Assembly (NCBI GenBank): GCA_903958915.1
Contig: CAJBVC010000742.1
Coordinates: 1 to 7,128, forward strand
DNA: 7,128 nt
From: an uncultured beta proteobacterium
GTDB lineage: Bacteria; Pseudomonadota; Gammaproteobacteria; Burkholderiales; Burkholderiaceae_C
Direction of reading: 5' to 3'
Positions 6,024 through 7,128 of this stretch are shown piece after piece. Numbering within the stretch: position 1 is the stretch's first letter; each line of letters starts with the position of its first letter. The translations under genes were made by a program, and so were the position numbers. The notes beneath the pieces are model-generated. The model had not been told where the DNA came from. It made no database searches and saw only the letters and a program-made list of their open reading frames with translations.

Positions 6024-6070
6024 TAGCTGCTTGCGCTTTATTGGCGAGCGCTGCAGCCACTTAGGGCCGT
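6006..6070. repeat. Comamonadaceae-like short interspersed repeat at convergent gene ends
   Basis: The stretch covers the last codons of the kinase gene, the 37-base gap and the last codons of the cytochrome gene. It holds GCTAC/GTAGC (6011-6015 with 6023-6027, loop of seven). A larger nested hairpin follows: GCTGC and GCGCT (6026-6030, 6033-6037) pair with AGCGC and GCAGC (6047-6051, 6053-6057). The pattern AGCTGCTTGCGC, spacer, AGCGCT resembles a short repeat I remember as common between genes in Comamonadaceae. That resemblance is from memory. Neither strand has a proper T-run after the stems, so terminator function is only possible. Confidence 0.5.
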
Positions 6071-7128
6071 TTTCCTGCGTCGTACTCCGAAACCGCACTG
6101 GCACGGTTGCCCCACGCGGAGCGGATGTAGGTGAGCACGCTGGCCAGTTCGCGGTCGTTGAGCAGCAACTGAAATGGCGGCATACCAAAGGGACGGGGGT
6201 TGGCTGCAGTGCTCGGTGTGAAACCCCCTGTGCGGACGATCTGTACCAGGTTGACGGTCTGCGCTGCCGTCACGAACCGGCTGCCCGCCAGCGCCGGGTA
6301 GGCGCCGGGTCGCCCCTGGCCTTGCGCACCATGGCATTCGGCGCAGTGCTTCTCATAGATCTTGCCACCCTGTCGGGCGAATGCTTGTGCGTCGGGTGCC
6401 TGGAAACGTAAATCCACCGGGGACGAAACCTGTGTGGGCAGCGACTGCAGGTACTCTGCCATGGCCTGGGCATCGGCTGCCGTGAGGTACTGGGTGCTGT
6501 GCTGCACCACCTCGGACATCAAGCCGCTGGTACTACCCTTTGGCGCAACACCAGCCTGCAGCAAAGCCACAATTTCCTGGGCACTCCACTGCGATAGGCC
6601 GGCCTCCTGCGGATCGCGCAGCGACGGCGCATAGGCCTGCTGTCCCGGAATGCGCGCACCACCCAGCAACACCGCCGTCTCGCCGCCGAACCGGTTGCGC
6701 GGCGTGTGACAGGCGCCACAATGACCCAAGCCATTGACCAGGTATTCGCCACGTTTCCATAGCGGGGCCTGGGACGGTCCACTAGTGGGCACTGGCAACG
6801 TCGCATCAACTGGTGCAAAGAAGAGGCGCTGCCAGATCTTGAGCGCCCACTGTTCGCTATACGGCCAGCGCAAGGCATGCACTTGACTGGTCTGGTAAAC
6901 AGGCGCCAGGGTGCGCAGGTAGGTAAAAAGTGCGTCGGAGTCTTCGCGGGTCACCCGGGTGTAGCTGGTGTAGGGAAAAGCCGGATACAGGCGGCGCCCG
7001 TCTCTTGAAATGCCGTTATGCAGGGCGTGCCAGAAATCATCCGCCGTCCACTGCCCCAGACCTGTCTGCACATCGGGGGTCAGGTTGCTGCTGTAAATCT
7101 CGCCAAAAGGTGTGGCGATGGGCTTGCC
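6061..7128 (-). CDS. Cytochrome c subunit of a membrane dehydrogenase, 5' end cut by window edge
   Basis: This is the C-terminal 355 residues of a multiheme c-type cytochrome, similar to the AdhB/gluconate-dehydrogenase type subunits that pass electrons from a periplasmic dehydrogenase to ubiquinone or a terminal oxidase. The frame is open to the right edge. It contains ATPFGEIYSSNLTPD, the block that in this family follows the first heme motif, so a GTG at 7069-7071 is an internal Val codon, not a start. Two heme motifs are visible: CGACH (6706-6720) and CAECH (6331-6345). GLM in the second domain and FGMPPF in the third supply likely Met ligands. The first CXXCH should lie upstream, outside. 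Full-length relatives have about 420-470 residues. The motif PAFPYTSY replaces the PAMPY seen in AdhB proteins. The catalytic partner is not in the window, so the substrate is unknown. It converges on the kinase gene. Confidence 0.92.
   Translation of the reverse strand, partial: GKPIATPFGEIYSSNLTPDVQTGLGQWTADDFWHALHNGISRDGRRLYPAFPYTSYTRVTREDSDALFTYLRTLAPVYQTSQVHALRWPYSEQWALKIWQRLFFAPVDATLPVPTSGPSQAPLWKRGEYLVNGLGHCGACHTPRNRFGGETAVLLGGARIPGQQAYAPSLRDPQEAGLSQWSAQEIVALLQAGVAPKGSTSGLMSEVVQHSTQYLTAADAQAMAEYLQSLPTQVSSPVDLRFQAPDAQAFARQGGKIYEKHCAECHGAQGQGRPGAYPALAGSRFVTAAQTVNLVQIVRTGGFTPSTAANPRPFGMPPFQLLLNDRELASVLTYIRSAWGNRASAVSEYDAGKRP

Noticed and set aside
6011..6057. Intrinsic bidirectional terminator
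   Set aside because: The stems are reasonable, but no T-run follows on either strand. Listed as a repeat with only possible terminator function.
6291..6310. Tandem 9-base repeat GCGCCGGGT with 11-base period
   Set aside because: It lies within conserved cytochrome coding sequence (GAYPALAG region) and fits biased codon use.
7069..7071. GTG as start of the cytochrome c gene
   Set aside because: The frame continues upstream to the window edge with residues typical of the family, so the codon is internal.

Overview
The window looks like a chromosomal segment from a GC-rich betaproteobacterium. The protein styles fit Burkholderiales, most likely Comamonadaceae (Rhodoferax or Polaromonas-like). 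The grounds are codon and GC character, a QseB/QseC-type two-component pair, Burkholderiales-style cytochromes, and a short element at 6006-6070 that resembles a repeat I remember from Comamonadaceae genomes. No tool was run, so this is a judgement from reading. There are no tRNAs, rRNAs, insertion sequences or CRISPR arrays, and no gene-free stretch longer than about 110 bases.

Layout. (1) 1-1249, minus strand: a methyl-accepting chemotaxis protein cut by the left edge. It has a good ribosome binding site, and upstream of it lies a perfect FNR/Anr-type palindrome (1320-1335). (2) 1362-2315, minus strand: a cation diffusion facilitator (CDF) metal exporter. (3) 2316-2413: a 98-base divergent intergenic region holding a direct repeat (2352-2369) of the CTTAA-N6-CTTAA type bound by QseB/PmrA regulators. 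(4) 2414-6023, plus strand: a compact five-gene run that reads as one operon. It encodes an SHP-type oxygen-binding monoheme cytochrome c (DUF1924), a DHC-type diheme cytochrome c, a membrane cytochrome b561, a QseB-like response regulator and a QseC-like histidine kinase. (5) 6024-6060: a short convergent gap with nested inverted repeats. (6) 6061-7128, minus strand: the C-terminal part of a cytochrome c subunit of a membrane dehydrogenase complex, cut by the right edge. Its first heme motif is presumably outside the window.

How the parts fit. The SHP, DHC and cytochrome b trio is a known but poorly understood electron-transfer module. Cytochrome b561 would pass quinol electrons to periplasmic DHC, which would reduce SHP. 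SHP carries an Asn ligand that can leave the heme so that O2 or NO can bind. The trio is followed at close spacing by a two-component system of the family expected to recognise the direct repeat at its own promoter. This suggests an autoregulated redox operon. The same repeat lies only 37 bases from the start of the divergent metal exporter, so that gene may share the control. The FNR-type site separately suggests that the chemoreceptor gene responds to oxygen. The regulatory proposals are inferences from sequence motifs.
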